A stretch of 64,000 bases of DNA from NCBI GenBank assembly GCA_001295905.1, contig LJHT01000105.1, forward strand, positions 1 through 64,000. Reading direction: 5' to 3'. Positions 41,355 to 49,438 of the stretch are shown here, piece after piece. The notes below the pieces were generated by a model. That model saw only the letters and a list, made by a program, of their open reading frames with translations. It was not told where the DNA came from and ran no database searches. Both the position numbers and the translations under genes were made by a program. This stretch comes from a beta proteobacterium AAP51. GTDB taxonomy: Bacteria > Pseudomonadota > Gammaproteobacteria > Burkholderiales > Burkholderiaceae_C. The stretch's first letter is position 1, and every line of letters starts with the position of its first letter.

Positions 41355-41379
41355 GAAAAAAGCCCGCCGTGGCGGGCTG
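41355..41379 (-). terminator. Rho-independent terminator of the tkt-gap operon
   Basis: AGCCCGC (41361-41367) pairs with GCGGGCT (41372-41378), and A's at 41356-41361 give a run of U on the minus strand. It lies 44 bases after the gap stop. Confidence 0.85.
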
Positions 41380-41422
41380 TCCGGCCGTCTCTGGCCGGCG
41401 GGTGGCAGGGGGCGGCCGGCGC

Positions 41423-42421
41423 TCAGCGCGCCATCACCTGCACCATCTCGAGCACCTTGTTCGAGTAGCCCCACTCGTTGTCGTACCAGCTCACCACCTT
41501 GATGAAGGTCTTGTCCAGCGCGATGCCGGCGTCGGCGTCGAAGACGCTGGTCATGGCCTCGCCGCGGAAGTCGGTGCTGACCACCTTGTCCTCGGTGTAG
41601 CCCAGCACGCCCTTCATCGGGCCGGCAGCGGCGGCCTTCATGGCGTTGCAGATGTCGTCCCAGCTGGCTTCCTTCACCAGTTCGGCCGTCAGGTCGACCA
41701 CGCTCACGTCGCTGGTGGGCACGCGGAAGCTCATGCCCGTGAGCTTCTTGTTCAACTCGGGGATGACCACGCCCACGGCCTTGGCCGCGCCGGTGCTGCT
41801 GGGGATGATGTTCTCCAGGATGCCGCGGCCGCCGCGCCAGTCCTTGTTGCTGGGGCCGTCCACGGTCTTCTGCGTGGCGGTGGCAGCGTGCACGGTGGTC
41901 ATCAGGCCGCGCTTGATGCCGAAGCTGTCGTTCAGCACCTTGGCCACGGGCGCCAGGCAGTTGGTGGTGCAGCTGGCGTTGCTGATGATGGTCTGGCCGG
42001 CGTAGCTGCTGTCGTTCACGCCGTAGACGAACATCGGCGTGTCGTCCTTGCTGGGCGCGCTTTGAATGACCTTCTTCGCGCCGGCGTCGATATGCTTCTG
42101 GCAGGTGTCCTTCGTGAGGAACAGGCCCGTGGCTTCCACGACGATGTCGGCGCCGACATCGCCCCACTTCAGCGCCGCCGGGTCGCGTTCGGCGGTGAGG
42201 CGGATCTTCTTGCCGTTGACGATGAGCGTGTGGCCGTCTACCGCCACCTCGCCCTTGAAGCGGCCGTGCACGCTGTCGTACTTCAGCATGTAGGCCAGGT
42301 AGTCGGGCTCGAGCAGGTCGTTGATGCCGACGATCTCGATGTTCGGGAAGTTCTGCACGGCGGCGCGGAACACCATGCGTCCGATGCGGCCGAAGCCGTT
42401 GATGCCGATCTTGATGGTCAT
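41423..42421 (-). CDS. gap: Glyceraldehyde-3-phosphate dehydrogenase
   Basis: A 332-residue NAD-dependent enzyme of glycolysis. The Rossmann start is IGINGFGRIGRMVFRA, and the catalytic Cys lies in SNASCTTNCLAPV. Substrate and C-terminal motifs WRGGRGILENIIPSSTGAAK and SWYDNEWGYSNKVLEM are intact. It overlaps the upstream TonB-C-like gene (ATGA) and is followed by a strong terminator. The tkt-X-gap order resembles the Calvin/pentose-phosphate arrangement of Burkholderiales, but no rubisco genes are present here. Confidence 0.97.
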   Translation of the reverse strand: MTIKIGINGFGRIGRMVFRAAVQNFPNIEIVGINDLLEPDYLAYMLKYDSVHGRFKGEVAVDGHTLIVNGKKIRLTAERDPAALKWGDVGADIVVEATGLFLTKDTCQKHIDAGAKKVIQSAPSKDDTPMFVYGVNDSSYAGQTIISNASCTTNCLAPVAKVLNDSFGIKRGLMTTVHAATATQKTVDGPSNKDWRGGRGILENIIPSSTGAAKAVGVVIPELNKKLTGMSFRVPTSDVSVVDLTAELVKEASWDDICNAMKAAAAGPMKGVLGYTEDKVVSTDFRGEAMTSVFDADAGIALDKTFIKVVSWYDNEWGYSNKVLEMVQVMAR

Positions 42422-43443
42422 GAGGTCTCCTTGGGAACGATGTCGATGTTGAGGCATGGAACGCTGACCACCGTGGTGTCAGCAAAAACCGCGTCCAGGC
42501 TGCGGCCGGGCAGGTCGAGGTGGGCATCGGCCAGCCAGCGCAGCAGCGGTTCGCGCGTGGCGCGGTGCTGGCCATCGGTGGCCGCCCAGTTGTTCAGGTA
42601 GGGCTGGCGGTACTGGAACTTCACGTCGAAGGGGCAGCCCATGGTCGTGGTGTCGAAGCGCAGCCTTTGCTGCTGGATGCCCTGCACCCGCCGCATCAGC
42701 GTCATCAGGTCCAGCGGCTTCAGGCCGTAGGCGCCCAGGCCTTCGAGGCGGAAGATGAAGGAGTAGGTGGTTTCCACCGCGGCCTGGCCGTCGAAGCAGG
42801 GCATGCGCAGGCCTTCGATGAAACTCTCGACGCCGGGCTGCAAAGGTCGCGCCGACGGGCGCGACAGCACCTGGTAGGTGGGCTTCTTGTCGGCACTGTC
42901 GAAGCTCACGCGGGCCAGCAGGCGGCCCTGCAGTTCCTGGCGCAGCGCAGACTGGGGGTAGTCGGGCACGGCTTCGCCCTTGAGATGCTCCACGCACTTC
43001 ATCAAACGGCTGGCACGCTCGGCAGCGGCGTCTTGCGGTGCTGAGCTGAACACCTGCTTGCTGGATGGCAGGAACACGAACTCCAGGTTCAGCGTGGTGG
43101 CCTGCCCGGACGGCAGGCAAGGCACGCGCCAGCTGGCGACATGGTTGCGCACGGCCTGGACGAAGGCCGTGGAACTGTCGCCGCTGCTCTCGCTGAGCAC
43201 CACCTTCACTTCCGGCCGCAGGGTGGCGCCCGTGAAGTGCAGTGCCACCACCACGCGGCCGCTTTCCTCGCGTTTCCAGGCGTCGAAGGGGAACTCGGGG
43301 GTGCCCCGGTCGGCCACTGCAGGCGTCAGGCAGCGTTGCTCGGCCGTGGGCTCCACGGTGAAGCTCACTGCCGAGGCCGGCAGCAGCCAGACCGCCAGCA
43401 GGCTGCCCAGCAGCCTCTGCGCCCAGCGGCCTGCGCCCCGCAT
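42418..43443 (-). CDS. Exported protein with two TonB-C-like domains
   Basis: A 341-residue protein with a signal peptide (LLGSLLAVWLLPASAVSF) and two related segments, FDAWKREESGRVVVALHFTG and YPQSALRQELQGRLLARVSFD. Each is followed by V.S..S....L...V..F....R.PC. These are like the TonB C-terminal domain (P..A....G.V.V.......G). There is no periplasm-spanning Pro-rich region and no cytoplasmic part, so it is not a classical TonB. It sits exactly between tkt (0 bases) and gap (4-base overlap), implying translational coupling with central metabolism genes. Function unknown. Confidence 0.65.
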   Translation of the reverse strand: MRGAGRWAQRLLGSLLAVWLLPASAVSFTVEPTAEQRCLTPAVADRGTPEFPFDAWKREESGRVVVALHFTGATLRPEVKVVLSESSGDSSTAFVQAVRNHVASWRVPCLPSGQATTLNLEFVFLPSSKQVFSSAPQDAAAERASRLMKCVEHLKGEAVPDYPQSALRQELQGRLLARVSFDSADKKPTYQVLSRPSARPLQPGVESFIEGLRMPCFDGQAAVETTYSFIFRLEGLGAYGLKPLDLMTLMRRVQGIQQQRLRFDTTTMGCPFDVKFQYRQPYLNNWAATDGQHRATREPLLRWLADAHLDLPGRSLDAVFADTTVVSVPCLNIDIVPKETS

Positions 43444-45471
43444 TTAGCGCCCCAGCACCTGCCGCACCACGGCCACCAGGTTCTCGGCCGTGAGCTTGAA
43501 GTGCTTGAAGAGGGCCGGCGCCGGTGCGCTTTCGCCGTAGGTGTCGATGCCCACCACGGCCGCGCAGCCGTATTTCCACCAGCCGTCCGTCACGCCGGCT
43601 TCCACTGCCACGCGCGGCACGCCGGCCGGCAGCACGCTGGCCTTGTACTTCACGCTCTGGCGGTCGAAGGCGGTGGTGCTGGGCATGCTGACCACGCGCA
43701 CCGCGATCTTCAGTTTCGCCAGCTCGGCCTGCGCGTGCAGCGCCAGGCCCACCTCGCTGCCGGTGGCGATGATCACGGCCTGCGCCTTCTTCTTCAGGCC
43801 CACCTCGCTGGGCTCGGCCAGCACGTAGGCGCCCTTGCTGATGTCGTCCACCGCGGCCTTGGGGCAATAAGGCAGGTTCTGGCGGCTCAGCAGCAGCGCG
43901 CTGGGCCGCGTGGTGTTGCCCAGCGCCATGGTCCAGGCGACCACGGTCTCGGCGGTGTCGGCCGGGCGCCAGATGTCGAGGTTGGGAATGAGGCGCAGGC
44001 TGGCGGCGTGTTCCACGCTCTGGTGCGTGGGGCCGTCTTCGCCCAGGCCGATGCTGTCGTGCGTGAAGACGTGGATGACGCGCTTCTTCATCAGCGCGGC
44101 CATGCGGATGGCGTTGCGGCTGTAGTCGCTGAAGGTGAGGAAGGTGCCGCCGTAGGGGATGTAGCCGCCGTGCAGCGCCACGCCGTTCATGATGGCGGCC
44201 ATGCCGAACTCGCGCACGCCATAGTTGATGTGGCGGCCGCCGTTGGGCGCACCATCTTCGGCAGCAAAGCGCAGCGCCGGCGTGTGGCTGGTGTTGGTGA
44301 GGTTGCTGCCGGTGAGGTCGGCACTGCCGCCCAGCATCTCGGGCAGCGCGGCGGTGAAGGCTTCCAGCGCAATCTGGCTGGCCTTGCGGCTGGCCACGGT
44401 CTCGGCCTTGGTGTGGGCAGCGATCACGGCGTCCACCGCGGTCTGCGCGAAGTTCTCGGGCAGGCGGCCGGCCATGCGGCGTTCGTATTCGGCAGCCAGC
44501 GCCGGGTGCTCGGCGCGGTAGGCGGCAAAGGTCTCGGCCCAGCGCTCTTGCGCGGCGGCGCCGGCGGCCTTGGCGTCCCAGGCGCTGTAGGCGGCTTCAG
44601 GAATGACGAAGGGCTCGTGCGGCCAGCCCAGGGCTTCGCGCGTGAGCTTGATTTCCTCGGCGCCCAGGGCCTCGCCATGCGCCTTGGCCGTGCCGCCGCG
44701 GTTGGGGCTGCCCTTGCCGATGGTGGTCTTGCAGATCACCAGCGTGGGTTTCGTGGCCGAAGCGCTGGCGGCATGCAGCGCCGCGCCCACCGCGTCGACG
44801 TCGTGGCCATCCACCGGGCCCAGCACGTTCCAGCCATAGGCCTCGAAGCGCTGGGCCACGTTGTCCACGTACCAGGGGGCCACCTGGCCGTCGATGCTGA
44901 TGCCGTTGTCGTCGTACAGCGCCACCAGCTTGTTCAGCTGCCAGGCGCCGGCCAGCGCGCAGGCCTCGTGGCTGATGCCTTCCATCAGGCAGCCGTCGCC
45001 CATGAAGACCCAGGTGCGGTGGTTCACCACCGTGTGGCCGGGGCGGTTGAACTCCTGCGCCAGCAGCTTCTCGGCCAGCGCCATGCCCACGGCGTTGGCC
45101 AGGCCCTGGCCCAGCGGGCCGGTGGTGGTTTCCACGCCGGGGGTGATGTCCACCTCGGGGTGGCCGGGGGTCTTGCTGTGCAGCTGGCGGAAGTTGCGCA
45201 GCTCGCTCATGGGCAGGTCGTAGCCCGTCAGGTGCAGCAGCGCGTAGATGAGCATGCTGCCGTGGCCGTTGCTCAGCACGAAGCGGTCGCGGTCGGCCCA
45301 GGCGGGGTCGGCCGGGTTGTGGCGCAACGCACCGCCCCACAGTGCCACGGCCATCTCGGCCATGCCCATCGGGGCGCCGGGGTGGCCGGAATGGGCCTGC
45401 TGCACGGCGTCCATGGCCAAGGCGCGGATGGCGTTGGCCATCAGGTGGGTATCGTGCTGGGGCTGTTGCAT
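43444..45471 (-). CDS. tkt: Transketolase
   Basis: A 675-residue TPP-dependent enzyme moving two-carbon units in the pentose phosphate pathway. Typical blocks are AHSGHPGAPMGMA, SNGHGSMLIYALLHL, the TPP motif GDGCLMEGISHEACALAG, YDDNGISIDG and the pyrimidine-side GLGEDGPTHQSVEH. The ATG at 45471 fits the conserved N-terminus MANAIRALAMDA nearby. It is first in the tkt - TonB-C-like - gap operon and divergent from a diguanylate cyclase. Confidence 0.96.
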   Translation of the reverse strand: MQQPQHDTHLMANAIRALAMDAVQQAHSGHPGAPMGMAEMAVALWGGALRHNPADPAWADRDRFVLSNGHGSMLIYALLHLTGYDLPMSELRNFRQLHSKTPGHPEVDITPGVETTTGPLGQGLANAVGMALAEKLLAQEFNRPGHTVVNHRTWVFMGDGCLMEGISHEACALAGAWQLNKLVALYDDNGISIDGQVAPWYVDNVAQRFEAYGWNVLGPVDGHDVDAVGAALHAASASATKPTLVICKTTIGKGSPNRGGTAKAHGEALGAEEIKLTREALGWPHEPFVIPEAAYSAWDAKAAGAAAQERWAETFAAYRAEHPALAAEYERRMAGRLPENFAQTAVDAVIAAHTKAETVASRKASQIALEAFTAALPEMLGGSADLTGSNLTNTSHTPALRFAAEDGAPNGGRHINYGVREFGMAAIMNGVALHGGYIPYGGTFLTFSDYSRNAIRMAALMKKRVIHVFTHDSIGLGEDGPTHQSVEHAASLRLIPNLDIWRPADTAETVVAWTMALGNTTRPSALLLSRQNLPYCPKAAVDDISKGAYVLAEPSEVGLKKKAQAVIIATGSEVGLALHAQAELAKLKIAVRVVSMPSTTAFDRQSVKYKASVLPAGVPRVAVEAGVTDGWWKYGCAAVVGIDTYGESAPAPALFKHFKLTAENLVAVVRQVLGR

Positions 45472-45584
45472 GAGAAGTTGCGCTGGCGCAAGAACCTGGA
45501 ATCCAAGGATTCTAGGAGCGGCACGCCCCCTCGATAATCCAAGCCGCACCGCAGTACTCGCGAACCGCCGTTCGCCCGCCCTCC

Positions 45585-47537
45585 TTGTCCAGCCCCAAGC
45601 CACCGCCGCACGTATCGCGCCTTCCCGGGTGGTTGCCGCTGGCCGCGCTGCTGGCTGCCATGCACATGGCCGCGCTGGGCGCGCTGGCCTGGTGGGCGCC
45701 GCCGCTGGGGGGCGCGCTGCCCTGGGTGCTGGCTGCGGCCGTGGCCGGCACGGCGCTGGCGCTGGCCGTGCCGGCGCTGGCCTGGCGGCAGCACCGTCGC
45801 GACGAGGCTGCCCAGCGCCGCCAGCGCGAGGCGCTGGACGCCATGCAGTCGGCCGTGCTGCTGTGGGACGCCCAGGGCCAGCTGGTCTTCGTGAACCGCG
45901 ACTTCCTGCAGGTGTACGCCGCGGTGGCCCCCCTCATGCAGCCGGGGGTGCAGTTCGAAGAGGCGCTGCGCGCCACGGTGGCCGCCGGCATGGTGCCCGA
46001 AGCCCGCCAGGACCCCGAAGGCTGGGTGCAGCGCCGCATCGCCTTCCGCCAGAACCCCGAGGGCCCCCTGCTGCGGCAGATGCCTGACGGGCGCTGGCGG
46101 CGCATCGTCGAGCAGCGCCTCAGCGACGGCAGCGTGCTGGGCCACAGCGTCGACGTCACCGAACTGGTGGAAGCGCGCAACGCCCTGGCCCTGGCGCAGC
46201 AGGAGGCCGAGCGCGCCCGCCAGCGCCTGGAAGACGCCGTGGAGGCCCTGCCCGCCGGCTTCGAGCTCTACGACGCCGAAGACCGCCTGGTGATGGTGAA
46301 CCGCACCGCGCTCCAGCTCTACCCGCAGCTGAGCGATCTGGTCAGCCAGCGCCCCACGTTCGAGGCGGTGGTGCGCGCCAACCGCGCCCGCGGCGGCCTG
46401 CCCGAATTCACCAGCGACGAGGCCTTCGAGGCCTGGCTGGCCCGCCGCCTGGCCGAGCGGCGCCACCCCAGCGTGCCGCAGCTGCGCCAGATGGAAGACC
46501 AGCGCTGGCTGCGCGTGCATGAAAGCCGCACGCGCGAGGGCGGCCTGGTGGGCGTGCGCATCGACGTCACCGAGGTGATGGAGGGCCGACAGGCCGCCGA
46601 GCGCGCCACGCAGCGGCTGCAGGAAGCCATCGAGGCCCTGCCCGAGGCTTTCGCGCTGTACGACGCGAACGACGAACTGGTCACCTGCAACCAGCGCTAC
46701 CGCGACGACTACCCCAGCGCCGTGGCCCTCATCCAGCCCGGCATGAACTTCGAGGACATGCTGCGGCACTGCCTGGCCCATGGGCAGTTTCCGCAGGCCG
46801 TGGGGCGTGAAGAGGCCTGGCTGGCCGAACGCATGCAGGCCCACCGCAACCCCTCGGGCCCGGTGCTGGTGGAGCTGCCAGGCAACCGCTGGCTGCGCAT
46901 CGACGAACGCCGCACGCGCGACGGCGGGGTGGCGGGCGTGCGCACCGACGTCACCGAACTCGTGCACCGTGAACAGGCGCTGCGCGCGCTGAACCAGCGG
47001 CTGGACGAATTGAATGCCGAGCTCTCGCGCCTGTCGGAAACCGATGCGCTCACGGGCCTGGCCAACCGCCGCCACTTCGACCGCCGCCTGGCCGACGAGC
47101 TGTCGCGCGCCTCGCGCCATGGGGGCAGCCTGGCCTTGCTGATGCTGGATGTCGACCACTTCAAGCGTTACAACGACCGCCACGGCCACCCGGCCGGCGA
47201 CGCCTGCCTGGCCCGCGTGGCCGAGGTGCTGCGCGCCACCGCGCGGCGCCCTTCCGATCTGGTGGCGCGCCTCGGCGGCGAAGAATTCGCGGTGCTGCTG
47301 CCCCAGCAAACGCCGGCCGAGGCGCTGGCGCTGGCCGAGCGCTGCGTGGCCGCCCTGGACGCCGCCGCCCTGCCGCATGGCGATTCACCGGTGGCGCCGC
47401 ACGTCACGCTGAGCATCGGCGCCGCGCACGTGCAGGCACCGGGCAGCGACTTCAAGCCCGTCGAGTTGCTGCGCCGTGCCGATGCGGCGCTGTACCTCGC
47501 CAAGCAGGCCGGCCGCCACCGCGTGGTGGTGCACTGA
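45585..47537 (+). CDS. Triple-PAS diguanylate cyclase
   Basis: A 650-residue protein. Two N-terminal membrane helices (about 17-36 and 43-64), then three tandem PAS-7-like repeats. Each begins A.EALP..F.LYD...LV..N and ends with a WLR..E.RT..GG..GVR.DVTE-type sequence. The GGDEF domain has an active GGEEF site (ARLGGEEFAVLL) and an RxxD inhibitory site (RPSD five residues before). It should make c-di-GMP and be product-inhibited. A TTG at 45585 lacks a ribosome site; the ATG at 45660 would remove part of the first helix, so the start is uncertain. speD follows 14 bases later. Confidence 0.9.
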   Translation: MSSPKPPPHVSRLPGWLPLAALLAAMHMAALGALAWWAPPLGGALPWVLAAAVAGTALALAVPALAWRQHRRDEAAQRRQREALDAMQSAVLLWDAQGQLVFVNRDFLQVYAAVAPLMQPGVQFEEALRATVAAGMVPEARQDPEGWVQRRIAFRQNPEGPLLRQMPDGRWRRIVEQRLSDGSVLGHSVDVTELVEARNALALAQQEAERARQRLEDAVEALPAGFELYDAEDRLVMVNRTALQLYPQLSDLVSQRPTFEAVVRANRARGGLPEFTSDEAFEAWLARRLAERRHPSVPQLRQMEDQRWLRVHESRTREGGLVGVRIDVTEVMEGRQAAERATQRLQEAIEALPEAFALYDANDELVTCNQRYRDDYPSAVALIQPGMNFEDMLRHCLAHGQFPQAVGREEAWLAERMQAHRNPSGPVLVELPGNRWLRIDERRTRDGGVAGVRTDVTELVHREQALRALNQRLDELNAELSRLSETDALTGLANRRHFDRRLADELSRASRHGGSLALLMLDVDHFKRYNDRHGHPAGDACLARVAEVLRATARRPSDLVARLGGEEFAVLLPQQTPAEALALAERCVAALDAAALPHGDSPVAPHVTLSIGAAHVQAPGSDFKPVELLRRADAALYLAKQAGRHRVVVH

Positions 47538-47550
47538 AACGCGGCCGTCG

Positions 47551-47916
47551 ATGCAGGGCCTGCACCTCACGGCCGACCTGCGCGGCTGCGCCGCCACGCT
47601 GGCGCCCATGCACGACACCGAAGCGCTGCGCCAGCTGTGCCTGGCCGCGGTGGCCAAGGCCGGCCTGCAGGCCGTGGGCGAGTGTTTCCACCGCTTTCCC
47701 GCACCGGGCGGCGTGACGGGCGTGGTGCTGCTGGCCGAATCGCACCTGGCCGTGCACACCTGGCCCGAGCTGGGCGCGGTGACGCTGGACGTCTATGTGT
47801 GCAACCTGCAGGGCGACAACAGCGGCCGCGCCACGGCTTTGCTCGCTGCCCTGGAGGTGGCCTTCGGCGCCACCGCCGCCGAGCGCCACCGGCTGGAGCG
47901 CGGGAGCCTGCGCTGA
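47551..47916 (+). CDS. speD: S-adenosylmethionine decarboxylase (SpeD type)
   Basis: A 121-residue proenzyme of the short prokaryotic class. The self-cleavage Ser is in LAESHLAVHTWPE (Ser becomes pyruvoyl) and the catalytic Cys in LDVYVCNLQGD; HLTADLRGC opens the protein. It decarboxylates AdoMet to give the aminopropyl donor for spermidine. No spermidine synthase is adjacent, so it is an orphan, co-directional with and 14 bases behind the diguanylate cyclase. It may be a SpeD homologue with another substrate (some decarboxylate arginine or ornithine). Confidence 0.88.
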   Translation: MQGLHLTADLRGCAATLAPMHDTEALRQLCLAAVAKAGLQAVGECFHRFPAPGGVTGVVLLAESHLAVHTWPELGAVTLDVYVCNLQGDNSGRATALLAALEVAFGATAAERHRLERGSLR

Positions 47917-47973
47917 AGCCGCGCTAACTCCGCGCTGAAGCCGCGCTGAAGTCGAGCACCCCGCGCGGCCGCC

Positions 47974-48543
47974 TCAGCTGGCCAGTGCGCGCCGTGCCCG
48001 GTGCAGGCGCACGAAGAGGTTCTGCTCGCTGATGGCCAGCGTGCGGCACACGTCCTCGGTGCTTTCGTCGCGCAGCAGGCGCAGTTCCACCACCTGGCGC
48101 AAGGTGGCCGGCAGGGCCTGGATGCGCGCCATCGTCTGCGCCAGGCGCTGGCGCTGCTCGGCCACTTCGTCGGGCTGCGGCGCGGGGCAGGTGAACTGGC
48201 GCAGGCCGGCGTGTTCGGCGTCGGTGTCGTCGTCGTGCGCGTCCAGGCTGTCGTGGCCCGTGCGCTGGCGCACGAGGTCGACGATCTTGTGCTTGAGGAT
48301 GCCCACCAGCCAGCTGCGCAGCGCCGAGCGGCCGCCGAAGACGGCGCGGCCGGTGACCACGGCCTCGAAGACGTCGTGCACCAGGTCTTCGGCCAGCGCG
48401 GGGTCGAGCAGGCGGCGGCGGGCGTAGCCCACCAGCACGGTGCGGTGCGGGGCCAGGTCCTGCCAGCCCAGGGGCAGGGCGGGGTGCTTCAGCGTGGCGG
48501 CATTCGTGGCGACATTCGTAGCGACATTCGGGGCGGTGTTCAT
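47974..48543 (-). CDS. ECF-type RNA polymerase sigma factor
   Basis: A 189-residue sigma-70-family protein with region 2 (LAEDLVHDVFEAVVTGRAVFGGRSALRSWLVGILKHKIVDLVR) and region 4 (LPATLRQVVELRLLRDESTEDVCRTLAISEQNLFVRLHRARRAL). The usual anti-sigma gene is not visible on either side: downstream is speD in convergent orientation. It may have a remote partner. The N-terminus has the repeat NVATNVATNAAT. Function of its regulon is unknown. Confidence 0.88.
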   Translation of the reverse strand: MNTAPNVATNVATNAATLKHPALPLGWQDLAPHRTVLVGYARRRLLDPALAEDLVHDVFEAVVTGRAVFGGRSALRSWLVGILKHKIVDLVRQRTGHDSLDAHDDDTDAEHAGLRQFTCPAPQPDEVAEQRQRLAQTMARIQALPATLRQVVELRLLRDESTEDVCRTLAISEQNLFVRLHRARRALAS

Positions 48544-48693
48544 GGCGGGCTTCCTGTGCAGCGGGTGACTACACTGTCGCGGCGCGCCCTCGCAGCCGGC
48601 TCACCGAAGATCACAACGCGGTCACAACGCGCGCAACACCTTCATGCGGCCGTGCTGTAAGAACCTCTCCACGGCCCCCGACCCCACGTGCCC

Positions 48694-49404
48694 ATGCCCA
48701 GCACCATCCTCGTGGCCGAAGACCAGGCCGACATCCGCGACCTCATCGTGCTGAACCTGCAGCAGGCCGGCTACGCCGTGCAGGCCGTGGCCGATGGCAC
48801 CGCTGCGCTCGCCAGCCAGGCCGAACGCGCCAGTGACCTGCTGCTGCTCGACCTGATGATGCCGGGCCTGGACGGCCTGGAGGTGTGCAAGGCCCTGCGC
48901 GCCCGCGGCCGCGCCACGCCCATCCTGATGCTCACCGCCAAGAGCACCGAACTCGACCGCGTGCTGGGCCTGGAGCTGGGTGCCGACGACTACCTCACCA
49001 AGCCCTTCTCGATGGCCGAGCTGCTGGCGCGCGTGAAGGCGCTGCTGCGCCGCGCCGAGCTGCTGCGCGCGGCCCAGGCGCCGGGTGTTTCGGCGGCGGT
49101 GGTGCGCAACGGCGAACTCGAGGTGGAACCGGCGCGCCGCGAGGTGCGCGTGGCCGGCCAGACGCTGGAGTGCACCGCGCTGGAGTTCGAGCTGCTGCTG
49201 CACTTCGCGCAGCACCCGGGCCGCGTGTTCTCGCGCGCGCAGCTGCTCGACGCCGTCTGGGGCTACTCGCACGAAGGCTACGAGCACACCGTCACCACGC
49301 ACATCAACCGCCTGCGCGCCAAGCTGGAACAAGACCCGATGCAGCCGCGTTTCATCCTCACCGTGCGCGGCGCGGGCTACAAGATGCGCGATGCGCCGAA
49401 GTGA
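48694..49404 (+). CDS. OmpR/PhoB-family response regulator
   Basis: A 236-residue protein. The receiver has acidic residues (VAEDQADI), phospho-Asp (LLLLDLMMPGLDG) and Lys (LTKPFSM). The C-terminal winged helix (TALEFELLLHFAQHPGRVFSRAQLLDAVWG through RGAGYKM) is OmpR-like. The ATG at 48694 is used; a GTG two codons earlier at 48688 is possible. The kinase gene starts 34 bases later, making a two-component operon. The signal is not known. Confidence 0.93.
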   Translation: MPSTILVAEDQADIRDLIVLNLQQAGYAVQAVADGTAALASQAERASDLLLLDLMMPGLDGLEVCKALRARGRATPILMLTAKSTELDRVLGLELGADDYLTKPFSMAELLARVKALLRRAELLRAAQAPGVSAAVVRNGELEVEPARREVRVAGQTLECTALEFELLLHFAQHPGRVFSRAQLLDAVWGYSHEGYEHTVTTHINRLRAKLEQDPMQPRFILTVRGAGYKMRDAPK

Positions 49405-49438
49405 TGAACCGGCTTGACGCGGCGATGAAGGCAGCGCC

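Noticed and set aside
43141..45537. Plus-strand open frame (798 codons) opposite transketolase
   Set aside because: It is antisense to a fully conserved enzyme, with no recognisable motif.
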